NCBI RefSeq assembly: GCF_000191885.1
Contig: NZ_AEWI01000037.1
Span: 97,749 to 161,748 of the forward strand
Source: Anaerophaga thermohalophila DSM 12881
Lineage (GTDB): Bacteria; Bacteroidota; Bacteroidia; Bacteroidales; Marinilabiliaceae
DNA: 64,000 nt
Direction: 5' to 3'
The first letter of the stretch is position 1. Every line of letters begins with the position of its first letter. Shown here in pieces: positions 33,932 through 43,639 of the stretch. The translations under genes were made by a program, and so were the position numbers. The notes under the pieces are model-generated. The model ran no database searches. It saw only the letters and a list, made by a program, of their open reading frames with translations, and had not been told where the DNA came from.

Positions 33932-36119
33932 ACTCAGAACCTTTTCCCGGTTCCGAGTCTACTTTTATATGGCCACCCATCATCTCTGCCAGATGCTTTG
34001 AGAGGGTAAGGCCAAGTCCGTTGCCGCCGAACATCCGGCTATGACCTTCGTCGGCCTGACGAAAGCGTCTGAAAATAACATTATGAAGTTTTTGGGGAAT
34101 CCCAATGCCAGTGTCTTTAACTGAGAAAACCACCCATTTGTTTTCATCGCGATAAACGCGAAGAGAAATTTGTCCCTTTTCCGTAAATTTGACTGCATTG
34201 GACAGGAGGTTCTGTAAAACCTGTCTGACACGGGTCTCATCATTGACAAACCTGACGTCTTCGGGCAACTGGTTTTTAAAGTTAACCTGAAGATGATCCT
34301 TGTTCATTTTCTTTTGCAGCCGTCTCGTTTCCTTATACAAATAATCAAGCAGACGGTCTGTTTCTATCCGGACCGGTTTGACCTGAACAAGTCCTGAATC
34401 GATGAACGAAAATTCGATAATATCGTCCATGACATGCAAAAGATGAGAACCACTCTCATTGATCATGTTTATGTACATTTTCATTTCGTCACGGGTCAGT
34501 TCTTCGTCCTTCAGCAAGTTAGAGAAACCCAGAATTGCATTAAGCGGAGTACGTATTTCGTGGCTGATGTTGGCCAGGAATGCTGATTTCAGCTTATCAC
34601 TTTCCTCTGCCCTTTTACGAGCTTTTACAACATTGGTAATATCGCGGAGTATAGTCATCTTAGCTTTGTAAACACCCTCAAACTGAATCGGCACAGTTGT
34701 TATTTGATAAACCCGCTTGTTTATTGTCTTTTCGAGTCGTTTCCTGACCCCCGACAAATTCTCGATCGCCACCATGCACCACGGGCACGGTCCTCTCTTC
34801 TCACCAAAGACCTGGTTATAGCATTTACTACGCCTGTTTATATCGCCAAACCTCTTTTCAAATGCTTTATTGACATACCTGATGGTAAAGTTCTCATCAC
34901 TTATAAAAACGGGGTCCTGAAGGTTCTCCATCATGGTGCGATATCTGAGTTCACTCATTTCAAGTGCCTGTTCGGCCATCCGCTCTTCCGTGACATCTTC
35001 TACAAACGTTACTCTTTTATAGTTTCCATCAACATCGGTAATTAATGTCGAATCGGTAACAACAAATCTTTCATTCCCTTTCTTGTCAATGGCCTTCCAT
35101 TCTCCCTTTTCTCCTTTTCCTGTCCTGAAAAAGCCGGCATGACGCATCGAAAGTAATTGTCTGGTTTCGTCCGGGGCAACCATTGTAAAGTGCTGACCGA
35201 TTATTTCCTCAGGAGTATAACCGTAAATTTTACAGTATGCATCATTCACATATTCAAAAACACCTTCTTCATTTGTTATGCTGATACCCACAATACTCTT
35301 TTCAATGATGGAGCGAAACCGAAGCTCGCTGTTTTTCAGTTCGTCCAGCATCTTTTGCTGATCTGTAATATTACGGACAACCGACAAAACAGCCTTATTT
35401 CCTTTCAGATCGAAAAGCCTGGAATTAACCTCAACAGGAATTTCTTTCCCATCTTTGGTCATGTGAACGGTTTTAAAAATGGCTGACCCGTTGGTAAACA
35501 AGGCATCAACAATTTTTCCCATGTCAACTGCTCCCCGAACATCGATATCGTCCGGTGTCATCGTTGCCAATTCTTCGCGTGAATATCCAAGCCTGCGGCA
35601 GGCAACCGGGTTAACTTCCACAAACGTACCCGGAATCCGCGTCTCTTCATCGATGAGGTGCAGAAAAACCGCATCCCTCAGGTTGTCAAACAGTGTTTTA
35701 TAAATAAGTTCACCCCCGGTGAAGAATTTCTCAAAAGTACTATATTGAAGCACTCTCTTAAAAACCTCTTCCAAATAAGGGTAAAAAGCCTGGCGGTTGT
35801 CGGACCATTGTATGAATTCTACGGCTCCCTCCTCCATTGCTTCTGCTGCCTGAAGCACATCCCCATCGCCGGCAAGCATAACAAACGGCACGCTAATGCC
35901 CCGTTTCCTGAGGAGCCGGACAAATTCAATCCCATCCATGTCGTTCAGATGATTGGAAAGCACCAACAGGTCGTATTCACCATTGGCCAGTAGTGGTATA
36001 GCATCGCGACTTTCATGCAAACAGTCGGTCGCACCGAACTTCCCCGTGAGAAAAGCTTGCAAGTCCCCGGCAAGATCAGGCCTGTTGTTGAGTAACAATA
36101 TTTTTGAAGTGCTGTACAT
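33861..36119 (-). CDS. PAS sensor histidine kinase with degenerate receiver
   Basis: Order: N-terminal receiver-like domain (1-125), three PAS domains (about 145-260, 270-385, 395-500), HisKA with His520 (NISHEIRTP), and HATPase with NAVKFTE, DTGIGIP and GGNGLGLTLSK. The receiver has lost its acidic pocket: Asn11-Asn12 replace the Asp pair and Ser55 sits where the phospho-acceptor Asp belongs (VLSNHLNDMDG). The third PAS carries CYNQVFGEKRGPCPWCM, a three-Cys signature that could bind a metal or sense redox state. No membrane segment. It overlaps the PCD gene at its 3' end. Confidence 0.88.
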   Translation of the reverse strand: MYSTSKILLLNNRPDLAGDLQAFLTGKFGATDCLHESRDAIPLLANGEYDLLVLSNHLNDMDGIEFVRLLRKRGISVPFVMLAGDGDVLQAAEAMEEGAVEFIQWSDNRQAFYPYLEEVFKRVLQYSTFEKFFTGGELIYKTLFDNLRDAVFLHLIDEETRIPGTFVEVNPVACRRLGYSREELATMTPDDIDVRGAVDMGKIVDALFTNGSAIFKTVHMTKDGKEIPVEVNSRLFDLKGNKAVLSVVRNITDQQKMLDELKNSELRFRSIIEKSIVGISITNEEGVFEYVNDAYCKIYGYTPEEIIGQHFTMVAPDETRQLLSMRHAGFFRTGKGEKGEWKAIDKKGNERFVVTDSTLITDVDGNYKRVTFVEDVTEERMAEQALEMSELRYRTMMENLQDPVFISDENFTIRYVNKAFEKRFGDINRRSKCYNQVFGEKRGPCPWCMVAIENLSGVRKRLEKTINKRVYQITTVPIQFEGVYKAKMTILRDITNVVKARKRAEESDKLKSAFLANISHEIRTPLNAILGFSNLLKDEELTRDEMKMYINMINESGSHLLHVMDDIIEFSFIDSGLVQVKPVRIETDRLLDYLYKETRRLQKKMNKDHLQVNFKNQLPEDVRFVNDETRVRQVLQNLLSNAVKFTEKGQISLRVYRDENKWVVFSVKDTGIGIPQKLHNVIFRRFRQADEGHSRMFGGNGLGLTLSKHLAEMMGGHIKVDSEPGKGSEFRLYVPEKFDESLARALSVEYVR

Positions 36120-36777
36120 TAAATTAACCCTTGAAAAAATTCTCTACTTTGCAGCCTACGAAAACAATACATAAATTGTTCCCCTTTCCGGAAAATTTGT
36201 TATGCCCCAATACTTTCGCCCGAATGAGTGTCTTTTGTATGGACATATAGTGTTAAGTCTAAACGCAAAGACTCAGTGACGCAAAGTTTTTATTATGAGA
36301 GGGAGTTTTGGATTACCTTCTCCTGTCCCTTGGTTCTCATCGAAGGACTAACAATTCGTTGTCTCTGATAACAGAGCAATAATGACTGAATTTACAAGCA
36401 CTCAACACCAGAAACATTCCCGAAATCCGGATGGCCATCATCCATTCGTGGTCGTATTTTATTCATCCGTATAAAATTTAATTATTAAGGTCGGATGGAA
36501 CTCGCATGCAAGAACTTATACATGTTCTGTTGTGGCAAAACGTTACCATGCCCGTTTCATTTCATCTTAAATCTTAATATCTTATATCTAAAAATCTACT
36601 ATAGAAATCCTTGTCATGCTCGTTTCTTCTGAAAAAATTCAGCCTATACGACAGATCATTGGATTTTCTATCAATATTTAATAGACCGTTAGATTTTTAG
36701 ATATAAGATACAGGATGATTTGGCAACAAACAATTGGTTTTCAGCCTTTGAAAAAGTTTAACGGCCTATTGTCACTA
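36120..36777. other. intergenic region with repeats
   Basis: No gene seen. It holds an AACGCAAAGACTC-type repeat (about 36259-36303), family L copy 8, and a separate TTAGATTTTTAGATATAAG module at about 36683-36715. Confidence 0.7.
36464..36630 (-). repeat. family L leader repeat, copy 8 (double)
   Basis: Minus-strand two-unit copy with end ATACGGATG; the final ATG opens a frame of about 23 codons only. It includes GCATGCGAGTTCC and the TTAGATATAAG module. No gene follows on this strand. Confidence 0.8.
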
Positions 36778-36987
36778 TCATAATTTTCCTTTTTCCAATA
36801 TCATTGTTGCCCTCAAGATGCTTTTTCCCATCAATATTAACATAAATCTAAGTAATTGATACGAGATTTTCAATATTATTCGGAATAAACGAAAATACTT
36901 GCTGATTCTGCCCGAATACCTGTTGCTGTTAATAAAGTCCCGGCCAACCAAACCGCCTTTTAAAATGTTTTTTTGATTGCTTTTCAT
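36778..36987 (-). CDS. small hypothetical protein (doubtful)
   Basis: A 69-aa frame (MKSNQKNILKGGLVGRD..) with an A/T-rich leader ending TTTTAAAACC before the ATG. The product is very basic with one hydrophobic stretch near 47-55. I know no family. It could be a real small protein or chance. Confidence 0.3.
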   Translation of the reverse strand: MKSNQKNILKGGLVGRDFINSNRYSGRISKYFRLFRIILKISYQLLRFMLILMGKSILRATMILEKGKL

Positions 36988-37148
36988 GGTTTTAAAATTT
37001 TAAGTTTTTATTTTGTTGTCGATTGAATATTCGATACTTTTTAAATTACCTGACACATTTCGAAAAAATTTCTAAAAACATTCGTTTAAAATCAATCCGC
37101 TGATCACCTGGAAAATAAAATCAAATTCAAACAATACACCTTAATGAC

Positions 37149-37391
37149 ATGGACAAAACTCAACTCTCCAAATGGGTAAATGACTTTACCGACGACCTTT
37201 ATCAAAGAGCCCGGCATAAAACCGGAGACCCTCATCTTGCCAGTGATCTGGTACAGGACACCTTTATGGCAGCAGCCGAAAGTCTTGAGGATTTCAGAAA
37301 TGAGAGTTCACCCAAAACATGGCTTTTTGCCATCCATTGCGTTGCAAACGGCATTAAACATAGGAGCCCTTCAGGTTCCGGTATGGGATAA
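37149..37391 (+). pseudogene. 5' fragment of an ECF sigma factor gene
   Basis: The first about 61 residues match sigma region 2 of ECF sigma-70 factors: DPHLASDLVQDTFMAAAESL and SSPKTWLFAI. The homology then stops and the frame runs into unrelated codons and TAA. Region 4, which binds the -35 element, is missing. An ECF sigma of about 180-200 aa seems to have been joined by deletion to the next fragment. Confidence 0.65.
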
Positions 37392-37645
37392 TTTCGGCCA
37401 TGATCACGGAAGCAGGTCTTTCAAAACACCGGGTAGAACTCTGCCGCTTTGCTGAACACCTGACACTATTCCCCGAGCACCATGCCAAAGATGATTTCTT
37501 GCAGAAATTAAAAGATTATGGCGTTTCCGATTTGGGTATTCCGGATGCCACACTGGTGATTTCCTATTTTAATTTTGTCAACCGTATTGTACTGGGAACA
37601 GGTATTGAAGCAGATGAGCAGGAAATTAAAGGGTACAAATATTAA
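37364..37645 (+). pseudogene. 3' fragment of an AhpD-like/peroxidase-related gene
   Basis: After a TAG the frame reads EPFRFRYGIISAMITEAGLS and continues to a C-terminus (LVISYFNFVNRIVLGTGIE .. GYKY) typical of carboxymuconolactone-decarboxylase/peroxidase-related enzymes. The catalytic CxxC half is absent. It directly follows the ECF fragment, so one deletion may have created both ends. Confidence 0.6.
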
Positions 37646-37744
37646 TTTTTGTCAGGTTTTTCATTTTGGCCGACTAATAGTTAAACAATAACAATGAATA
37701 AAAATGTTACTCATTATCGTCTCAAACCCTTAAAACAATAAAAT

Positions 37745-39058
37745 ATGCAAACAACTTTCAAGACCATTTCCACAACATCGGTTATTAAACAAATGGACAA
37801 TCCGCAAACCATCATTGTTGACGTAAGACCTGTTGATGCTTACAATGGCTGGGAGCTAAGAAATGAGAAACGCGGTGGACATATACCCGGAGCCAAAAGT
37901 TTGCCACTGAAGTGGACCACATACATGGACTGGATCGAAATGGTACATCATAAAAAGATTGCCCCTTCCAACCATCTCATTATTTATGGTTATTCAGCAC
38001 GTGAAGCAGAAACAGTGGCCCAAATGTTCCTGAAAGCCGGATACACGAATATTAAAGTTTACCCCGTTTTTTTTGAAGAATGGCTGGCCAACCCGGAACT
38101 TCCGCTTGACAAGTTGGAAAGGTTCCGTAACCTGGTTCCCGCATCGTGGGTAAATCAACTAATTGAAGGTCAGAAGCCCATTCATTACAACAATAATAAA
38201 TTTGTAATTATTCATGCTCATTACCGTAACAGGGAAGCCTATCTGAGCGGGCATATTCCAGGGGCCATCGACCTTGACACCAACGATGTAGAGTCAACGG
38301 AAACATGGAATCGCAGATCACCTGAAGAGCTAAAGGCTGTTTTCGAAGCTCATGGCATCACGGCTGATACCACGGTTATCATGTATGGGAAATTCATGTC
38401 GCCCGACAACAACGATCCTTTCCCCGGGAGCGCCGCAGGTGACATCGGAGCCATCCGTTGTGCCTTTATCATGCTTTATGCCGGGGTAAAAGACGTGCGG
38501 GTTTTAAATGGTGGTTTCCAGTCATGGATTGATGCCGGATACCCGGTTTCTACAAATGATGAAATAAAACATCCTGTTGGCGATTTTGGCGCTGTTATCC
38601 CCTCCAAACCATCGCTGGCCGTTGATACACCTCAGGCCAAAGAAATGCTTTCATCCGACAAGGCCGAACTGGTTTGCGTGCGAAGCTGGCCCGAATATAT
38701 CGGAGAAGTAAGCGGGTACAATTATATTGAGAAAAAAGGTCGAATTCCAGGGGCCATATTTGCCGATTGTGGCTCGGATGCCTATCACATGGAAAATTAC
38801 AGAAATTTCGACCACACCACCCGCGAGTATCAGGAAATAGAAAAAATCTGGAATGACCTCGGTATAACACCCGATAAACATCTGGCCTTCTATTGCGGAA
38901 CCGGATGGCGCGGCAGTGAAGCCTGGTTCAATGCCTGGCTGATGGGATGGCCTAATGTTTCCGTATATGACGGGGGCTGGTTCGAGTGGAGTAACGATTC
39001 GGAAAATCCCTTTGAAACAGGGATTCCCGAAGAAACTGAAATGGATACACAAAAGTAG
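37745..39058 (+). CDS. eanB: EanB-like polysulfide sulfurtransferase (anaerobic ergothioneine synthase)
   Basis: 437 aa with tandem rhodanese-like domains (about 5-115, 125-265, 275-430). Only the last has an active-site Cys: Cys384 in FYCGTGWRGSEAW. Tyr325 (SGYNYIEKKG) lies 59 residues before it. In Chlorobium EanB, as I recall, catalytic Cys412 and substrate-contact Tyr353 are also 59 apart. EanB uses polysulfide to place sulfur on trimethylhistidine, giving ergothioneine without oxygen. The next gene, 22 bp on, is an EgtD-like methyltransferase that would make that substrate. A generic thiosulfate sulfurtransferase is the alternative reading. Confidence 0.78.
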   Translation: MQTTFKTISTTSVIKQMDNPQTIIVDVRPVDAYNGWELRNEKRGGHIPGAKSLPLKWTTYMDWIEMVHHKKIAPSNHLIIYGYSAREAETVAQMFLKAGYTNIKVYPVFFEEWLANPELPLDKLERFRNLVPASWVNQLIEGQKPIHYNNNKFVIIHAHYRNREAYLSGHIPGAIDLDTNDVESTETWNRRSPEELKAVFEAHGITADTTVIMYGKFMSPDNNDPFPGSAAGDIGAIRCAFIMLYAGVKDVRVLNGGFQSWIDAGYPVSTNDEIKHPVGDFGAVIPSKPSLAVDTPQAKEMLSSDKAELVCVRSWPEYIGEVSGYNYIEKKGRIPGAIFADCGSDAYHMENYRNFDHTTREYQEIEKIWNDLGITPDKHLAFYCGTGWRGSEAWFNAWLMGWPNVSVYDGGWFEWSNDSENPFETGIPEETEMDTQK

Positions 39059-39080
39059 ATAACATTTATCAGGCAAAATT

Positions 39081-40043
39081 ATGGAACAGCAACTACTTAT
39101 ATCCGATCTGGCAACCGATACATTAAAAGGATTGTCCTCAAATCCAAAATACCTTCATTCGAAATATTTTTACGATGATGCGGGCACCATCATTTTTCAG
39201 GACATCATGCGCATGAAGGAGTATTACCTCACCGATTGTGAACTCGAAATATTTTCGGAACAGAAAGATGATCTCCTGAAAGCATTAAACAACGATGGCA
39301 ACCACTTTAACCTTGTTGAACTTGGCTCGGGAGACGGACTAAAAACAAAACTCCTTCTGTCATATTTCTTCAATAAAGATGCTAACTTTCAATATTCACC
39401 GATTGACATCAGTCAAAAGGCAAACAATGAGTTGGCAGAGAGCCTTAATTCCGAAATACCCGGTTTGCAGGTAACTCCCAAAACAGGAGATTATTTTCAT
39501 GAGTTACAAAAAATCAACTCGAACGATGGTACACCAAAAGTGATATTTTTCCTGGGTTCCAACATCGGAAATTTTTCGTTAGAGGAAACCCACGACTTCC
39601 TCAGGCATTTATCGAATTATACCAATCAGGAAGACAAAGTGCTTATAGGGTTTGACCTGAAAAAGTCGCCCGACGTTATTCTGAAGGCTTATAACGATCC
39701 ACACGGCCACACCAGACGGTTTACTTTCAACCTTCTTCACCGGTTGAACAAGGAATTGGGTGCTGACTTTGATCCTCAAAACTTCATTCATCACTGCACC
39801 TATAATCCTGAAAGCGGAACACTAAAAAGTTACCTGGTTGCGACAAAAGAACATAAAGTACGAATAGAGGCCCTGGAACAGGTTTTTCATTTCGGGAAAT
39901 GGGAATCCATATTTATGGAAACTTCCCGGAAATTCGACTTTGATTTCATAGACCAACTTGCAGCTGAACATGGATTCCAACCCGTTAAAAACTTTACAGA
40001 CAAACGGGGTTATTTTGTGGACTCACTGTGGGAAAAAAGATGA
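39081..40043 (+). CDS. egtD: L-histidine N-alpha-methyltransferase, EgtD/EanA-like
   Basis: 320-aa SAM methyltransferase. Motif I is LVELGSGDGLKTK, then IFFLGSNIGNFSLEE and KAYNDPHGHTRRFTFNLLHR, all diagnostic of EgtD. Glu280 and Ser282 (METSRKF) match the substrate-binding Glu282/Ser284 pair of mycobacterial EgtD. It trimethylates histidine to hercynine, the precursor of ergothioneine. It is 22 bp downstream of the EanB-like gene. No EgtB-like oxygen-dependent sulfoxide synthase is in the window. Start ATG 39081 gives a standard length. Confidence 0.9.
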   Translation: MEQQLLISDLATDTLKGLSSNPKYLHSKYFYDDAGTIIFQDIMRMKEYYLTDCELEIFSEQKDDLLKALNNDGNHFNLVELGSGDGLKTKLLLSYFFNKDANFQYSPIDISQKANNELAESLNSEIPGLQVTPKTGDYFHELQKINSNDGTPKVIFFLGSNIGNFSLEETHDFLRHLSNYTNQEDKVLIGFDLKKSPDVILKAYNDPHGHTRRFTFNLLHRLNKELGADFDPQNFIHHCTYNPESGTLKSYLVATKEHKVRIEALEQVFHFGKWESIFMETSRKFDFDFIDQLAAEHGFQPVKNFTDKRGYFVDSLWEKR

Positions 40044-40079
40044 AAATTGGAATGCAAAAAAGTTATGGCCTGTCAAAAG

Positions 40080-40442
40080 ATGGAAAATTACAAAATTCAT
40101 ACTCCGGAAACTGCTCCCGAAGGTGCAAAAGAGATACTAAGCAGTGTGCAAAAACAAAACGGGTTTCTCCCCAATCTTTACGGCATCATGGCCAATTCCC
40201 CGGCAGTTATTAAGGCTTATCAACAACTGGGCAAATTATTCGGCCAGACAACGTTTTCGCGGGTTGAACAAAATCTGGTATGGCTCACGGTAAGTAAGAC
40301 CAACAATTGTCATTATTGCCTGCCCATTCATACAATGACGGCAAAAATGTCTAAAGTGCCCGATGATGTCATCGATGCCATCCGCAATAATACGCCCATC
40401 AAAAGTGATCCAAAACTGGAGGCGCTCAGTCTTTGTGGTTGA
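40080..40442 (+). pseudogene. 5' fragment of an AhpD-like (CMD family) gene
   Basis: MENYKIHTPETAPEGAKEIL onward matches CMD-family alkylhydroperoxidase-like enzymes, and the active motif NNCHYCLPIH is intact. The frame stops early at SLCG, where the family continues for 60-70 residues. From about 40430 another gene's 3' end takes over in a different frame. A truncated product may still be made. Confidence 0.65.
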
Positions 40443-40551
40443 CCACGAGGGCGTTATCCTGTTCGAATACATTAACCCCGATTATTCTACCAGACTTTCA
40501 GGCGGACTGCTTCTCGCGGTGTTAAGACAGTTCAGTTCAGAAAACCAATAA
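40427..40551 (+). pseudogene. 3' fragment of an AhpC/TSA-type peroxiredoxin gene
   Basis: The frame reads VFVVDHEGVILFEYINPDYS then RLSGGLLLAVL, the C-terminal part of a peroxiredoxin-like protein. The catalytic N-terminal half is missing. It abuts the AhpD-like fragment in another frame, so an internal deletion probably fused two neighbouring genes. Confidence 0.6.
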
Positions 40552-40559
40552 ACAGAATC

Positions 40560-40784
40560 ATGAAAAATTACGCCTTTTTCCCCGTTTCACCAAAGATGGT
40601 GAACGAGCGAGTGGCAAGATTAAATGCCACATTTACAGTTTTAATCAAATGGTTTTTTGAAACCTTTTACACCCATTTTACGAAAAACAGAAACAGGAGT
40701 GTTTTTTCTCTATATGAGACCTTAAAAAACAATAAATGTAGTCTTAAAGGAATGATGAAACGAGCATGGCAAGGTTTGCCTTAA
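40560..40784 (+). pseudogene. 5' fragment of a DUF4395-like gene
   Basis: The first about 28 residues (NYAFFPVSPKMVNERVARLN) match the start of DUF4395 membrane proteins. The hydrophobic helices that should follow are absent; the frame instead runs into unrelated codons and then a family L repeat. It is probably a third deletion relic in this block. Confidence 0.5.
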
Positions 40785-40916
40785 TAGATTATTAGATTTT
40801 TAGATTTAAGATTTAAGATGAAACGAGCATGGCAAGGTTTACCACAAAAGAATATGTATAAATTCTTGCATGCGAGTTCCATTAGGCCAATAACTTAAAT
40901 AAATTATATACGGATG
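40755..40916 (+). repeat. family L leader repeat, copy 9 (double)
   Basis: Two-unit copy starting ATGAAACGAGCATGGC, with module TTAGATTTTTAGATTTAAG, a second ATGAAACGAGCATGGC, then TTGCATGCGAGTTCC and the end ATACGGATG. The last ATG is the start codon of the YwqK-like gene. Confidence 0.88.
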
Positions 40917-41693
40917 AAAACCGCTTTTCCCATATTTATATTGATATTTGCCGTTACATCCGTGGCTGTCGGGCAAAATGACGACGCCCGGCTAAACCGC
41001 GTGAATGAAGACAATCAACGTACCGGTAAATGGGAAATATACTACGACACCGGCGAACTGAAAGAGACCGGTATCTATGTCAACGGTCAACGCGACGGGT
41101 TGTGGAAAACGTACTACAAAAGTGGAACACTGAAACACGAAATCACTTACGACAACGGTATTGCAAAAGGTCCCGCCCGGTTTTATTACCTCGACGGTAA
41201 CCTCTGGGAAGAAGGATACTGGAACGAAAACCACTGGCAGGGCGAATACAATCTCTATCATGCCAACGGGAAAAAGTATTACGAGTGGTACTATAACGAA
41301 TCAGGAAGGCGGGAAGGCGAACAAAAATACTACCATGCCAACGGAAAACTCAAATATACAGGTACCTGGGAAGATGGAAACATCGCCGGCGAACTCCGCG
41401 TCTTTAACGAAAACGGACAACTGACGGAGAAACGGAAATATGCCGAAGGCTCTTTCAGAGAAAGCAACAAAGTAGCCACGCGTCCACTAAACGCGCAGGA
41501 AAACCCGGACAAAAAAATCCCTCCTTTCTACGGAACCGGTAACTATACGCTTCAGTCGCTCGACGGACGCGTCATTAAAGAAGGTTACTTCCGCGACGGT
41601 ATTCTTCAGGACGGAAAACATTTTATCTATAACGAAAAAGATTCTCTTATTGAAGTGAGAACAGTGGAAAACGGAGAATATACAACGCATTAG
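40914..41693 (+). CDS. YwqK-like (MORN-type) repeat protein, exported
   Basis: Signal peptide (1-20, ending SVAVG with Gln next). The rest is built of about seven repeats of 20-24 residues with the pattern G-x-W-x-x-Y-Y-x-x-G-x-L-x-x, for example GKWEIYYDTGELKETGIY and GLWKTYYKSGTLKHE, as in MORN/YwqK proteins. The toxin-antitoxin label attached to this family has little bearing here; it is probably a periplasmic or surface binding protein. No toxin gene is adjacent. The start codon comes from a family L repeat. Confidence 0.82.
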   Translation: MKTAFPIFILIFAVTSVAVGQNDDARLNRVNEDNQRTGKWEIYYDTGELKETGIYVNGQRDGLWKTYYKSGTLKHEITYDNGIAKGPARFYYLDGNLWEEGYWNENHWQGEYNLYHANGKKYYEWYYNESGRREGEQKYYHANGKLKYTGTWEDGNIAGELRVFNENGQLTEKRKYAEGSFRESNKVATRPLNAQENPDKKIPPFYGTGNYTLQSLDGRVIKEGYFRDGILQDGKHFIYNEKDSLIEVRTVENGEYTTH

Positions 41694-41743
41694 ACTTCAG
41701 AAATGCTACGGTAAACTTTTACACCCACATGACAAACAATCAT

Positions 41744-41808
41744 TGAGTGCGGTATAAAAAGCATATTTTTATCAAAATCAAGGCGTTTTAAATTTTTAGA
41801 CCGGGCTC
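41744..41808 (+). mobile_element. MITE family M, copy C (65 bp, internal deletion)
   Basis: Starts TGAGTGCGGTATAAAAAGCA and ends TTTTTAGACCGGGCTC, with the middle deleted. It is flanked by a 5-bp direct repeat ATCAT (41739-41743 and 41809-41813). The rest of 41694-42160 shows a partial family L end (41961-41990), an AAGGACCGCTAAAATC relic and a -7-like box TAAATTAG at 42115 for cysS. Confidence 0.82.
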
Positions 41809-42160
41809 ATCATTTATTTTTGGTTTCCGAAAGATAACAAGTTGCTGAAATCACAAACAACTAAATATTATCCCGATGTGTTACAGGTTTTGTCTAATCT
41901 TTTTTATTCCACGCTGAGATCACAAAATTAAAGGACCGCTAAAATCGGAAAGATATTCTTATTGTGGCAAACTTTACCATGCTCGTTTCGTAAATGTGTA
42001 ATTTTCGGACAAGCGTAACACAGTAAATGGGACTCTTTATGGACAGATACTAAATAAAACCTTTGCGTCAATGCATCTTATCGTTTTTACTTTTTTTTAA
42101 CTGACGATTGTCTTAAATTAGCCGTCTGAAAAATTTCAAATAAGCAGACGACGTACTACT

Positions 42161-43639
42161 ATGGACAATAATCTGACGCTTTACAACACACTTTCCCGGA
42201 AAAAAGAAGAATTTAAACCGATCAATCCGCCACACGTAGGTCTTTATGTCTGCGGCCCAACGGTATACGGAGATCCCCATTTAGGCCATTCACGCCCTGC
42301 CATCACTTTCGATTTGCTTTTCCGCTATCTGACGCATCTCGGCTATAAAGTTCGTTATGTACGTAACATTACCGATGTGGGGCACCTGGAAAACGATGCC
42401 GACGACGGGGAAGACAAAATAGCCCAAAAAGCACGGGTCGAACAGCTCGAGCCCATGGAAATCGCGCAGTATTATTCAAACCGCTACCACCTGTTTATGG
42501 ATGCCCTTAACGTGAAACGCCCAAGCATTGAGCCACGGGCATCCGGGCACATCATCGAACAGCTTCAAATTGTCAAAGAAATTCTTGACAAAGGGTATGC
42601 TTATGAGAAAAACGGGTCGGTCTATTTCGATGTGGAAAAATACGACAAAGACCATCGATACGGTATCTTATCGGGTCGTGTCCTGGACGAATTGCTAAGC
42701 ACCACAAGAGAACTGGAAGGTCAATCGGAAAAGCACAACAGCTTTGATTTTGCGTTGTGGAAGAAAGCAACCCCTACCCACATCATGCGCTGGCCTTCTC
42801 CATATAGTGAAGGATTCCCCGGCTGGCACATCGAATGCACGGCCATGAGCACCAGGTACCTGGGCGATCAGTTCGACATACACGGAGGCGGAATGGACCT
42901 TCTCTTTCCCCATCATGAGTGCGAAATTGCCCAGTCTGTCGCTGCCAAAGGGAAAACCCCGGCACGCTATTGGATACACAACAATATGATTACCATCAAC
43001 GGGCAGAAGATGGGAAAATCGCTCGGCAACTTCATAACCCTGGAAGAATTTTTTACAGGTAACCATAAATTACTTGACAAGGCCTGGTCGCCAATGACCA
43101 TCCGTTTCTTTATCCTTCAGGCACATTACCGCAGCACTGTGGATTTCTCAAACGAGGCGCTTCAGGCCGCCGAAAAAGGACTGGAAAGACTGATGAATGC
43201 GCTGGAACAGATGGAAAAAATAAAACCCGCCGGACAATCAACCTTCGATGTTCAAAATTTCAAAAATAAATGTTATGCCGCATTGAACGACGATCTGAAC
43301 AGTCCTGTACTGATTGCTCACCTTTTCGAAGGAGCAAAAATCATCAAGGCAGCAGTAGCCGGAAAGGAATCATTTACGAAAGAAGACCTCGAAATTTTCA
43401 CCCAAACTATGCACCTTTTCTCTGAGGATATTCTTGGCCTGAAAGTTGAAGCGGAAGGAGCAACGGCAAATCCCCAAATCCTTGAAGGGGTTATGAAACT
43501 CCTTCTTGAAGTCCGCCAACAGGCAAAAAATGCCAAAGACTTTGAAACGGCCGACCGCATCCGGGATGGGCTTAAACAACTCGGTATTGAAGTGCGCGAC
43601 AGTAAAGACGGAGCTGAGTGGGTGGTAAAAGCCCCCTAA
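42161..43639 (+). CDS. cysS: cysteine--tRNA ligase
   Basis: Class I synthetase of 492 aa. It shows the zinc Cys in YVCGPTVYG, the HIGH-like motif HLGHSRP, ECTAMS, and the KMSKS-like loop KMGKSLGN. It charges tRNA-Cys with cysteine in the cytoplasm. The start ATG follows a near -7 box at 42115-42122. No operon partner is evident; the M28 lipoprotein gene follows 548 bp later after a repeat-rich gap. Confidence 0.96.
   Translation: MDNNLTLYNTLSRKKEEFKPINPPHVGLYVCGPTVYGDPHLGHSRPAITFDLLFRYLTHLGYKVRYVRNITDVGHLENDADDGEDKIAQKARVEQLEPMEIAQYYSNRYHLFMDALNVKRPSIEPRASGHIIEQLQIVKEILDKGYAYEKNGSVYFDVEKYDKDHRYGILSGRVLDELLSTTRELEGQSEKHNSFDFALWKKATPTHIMRWPSPYSEGFPGWHIECTAMSTRYLGDQFDIHGGGMDLLFPHHECEIAQSVAAKGKTPARYWIHNNMITINGQKMGKSLGNFITLEEFFTGNHKLLDKAWSPMTIRFFILQAHYRSTVDFSNEALQAAEKGLERLMNALEQMEKIKPAGQSTFDVQNFKNKCYAALNDDLNSPVLIAHLFEGAKIIKAAVAGKESFTKEDLEIFTQTMHLFSEDILGLKVEAEGATANPQILEGVMKLLLEVRQQAKNAKDFETADRIRDGLKQLGIEVRDSKDGAEWVVKAP

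Noticed and set aside
40914..41693. Toxin-antitoxin system from the YwqK resemblance
   Set aside because: The protein is exported and has no adjacent toxin gene; the name of the family is not evidence for that role.
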